Assembly (NCBI GenBank): GCA_003024785.1
Contig: PUQB01000004.1
Span: 558,001-622,000, forward strand
Length of the DNA: 64,000 bases
Reading direction: 5' to 3'
DNA from: Selaginella tamariscina
Lineage: Eukaryota > Streptophyta > Lycopodiopsida > Selaginellales > Selaginellaceae
Shown here: piece by piece, positions 63,782-64,000 of the stretch
How the letters are laid out: each line of letters begins with the position of its first letter
Numbering within the stretch: position 1 is the stretch's first letter
The notes under the pieces: model-generated
Seen by the model: only the letters and a program-made list of their open reading frames with translations
What the model was told of the DNA's origin: nothing
The model's database searches: none
Translations under genes and position numbers: made by a program

Positions 63782-64000
63782 TCATCTGTATATATGTGAT
63801 TCTCTCTCAATATGTTATCATGTCACACATATTAAATGTCTTCCTCTTCTACGTGGTTTTTAGGTTGATATCTATATGTTGATGGTCTAAGTATACTTGA
63901 CGGTCTTCCGAAAGACTTACTGTGAGATCTGAAGCTCATCTTGCGATGCAATGCGGTTCTCCGCTCACTGGTGGTAACCGACAGTATTGTAGATATAAAC
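63782..64000. other. 3' flank of the 63.1 kb gene
   Basis: Downstream DNA with no recognised gene; probably the 3' UTR and beyond. Confidence 0.5.

Overview
The window is nuclear DNA from a land plant. Genes are split by many short GT-AG introns, it carries PLS-type pentatricopeptide repeat (PPR) genes, a plastid-specific ribosomal protein gene, a plant-type RBR ubiquitin ligase and an SDP1-type lipase relic. Intergenic DNA is very AT-rich and holds Ty3/gypsy retrotransposon remains. PPR proteins with nearly identical repeat modules, a TMC-family gene and introns packed with microsatellites suggest an early-diverging lineage (bryophyte, lycophyte or fern) rather than a flowering plant, but the species cannot be fixed from sequence alone.

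Layout: 66-5315 (+) the 3' part of the DNA polymerase epsilon catalytic subunit gene; about 6.2-9.4 kb (-) a decayed Ty3/gypsy element; 9.4-14.9 kb AT-rich DNA with one tandem repeat; 14971-16977 (+) a PPR gene; 20181-17058 (-) an RBR E3 ligase gene with RNase H-like and CCCH domains; 21075-22223 (+) a GDSL esterase/lipase; 23530-28272 (+) a Ty3/gypsy element with both LTRs; 29688-33084 (+) a TMC-like membrane protein gene; 33987-33283 (-) plastid ribosomal protein PSRP5, convergent with the TMC gene; 39047-36742 (-) a second PPR gene; about 40.4-42.9 kb (+) a decayed SDP1-like patatin lipase; 46962-50152 (+) SRP54; 54899-51331 (-) a signal-peptide-peptidase-like protease; 58176-62994 (-) a third Ty3/gypsy element with LTRs and an internally inverted protease segment; 63103-63781 (+) a two-exon gene I do not recognise.

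The genes do not form a pathway. They are independent housekeeping genes (replication, SRP targeting, plastid translation, organelle RNA processing, intramembrane proteolysis) separated by repeats. I rebuilt exon structures from splice sites, reading phase and family similarity. Several have a telo-box (AACCCTA) just upstream of the ATG. Six single-base indels break three otherwise well conserved genes (polymerase epsilon, RBR, SPPL). The simplest reading is consensus error in the assembly, but real decay is not excluded.

The most interesting items are the plant TMC-like channel gene, the membrane-anchor/RNase H-like/RBR/CCCH ligase with a tandemly duplicated exon, a perfect 28-bp palindrome with a half copy 16 kb away, the stepwise decay of an SDP1-like lipase, and the inverted protease block inside a retroelement.
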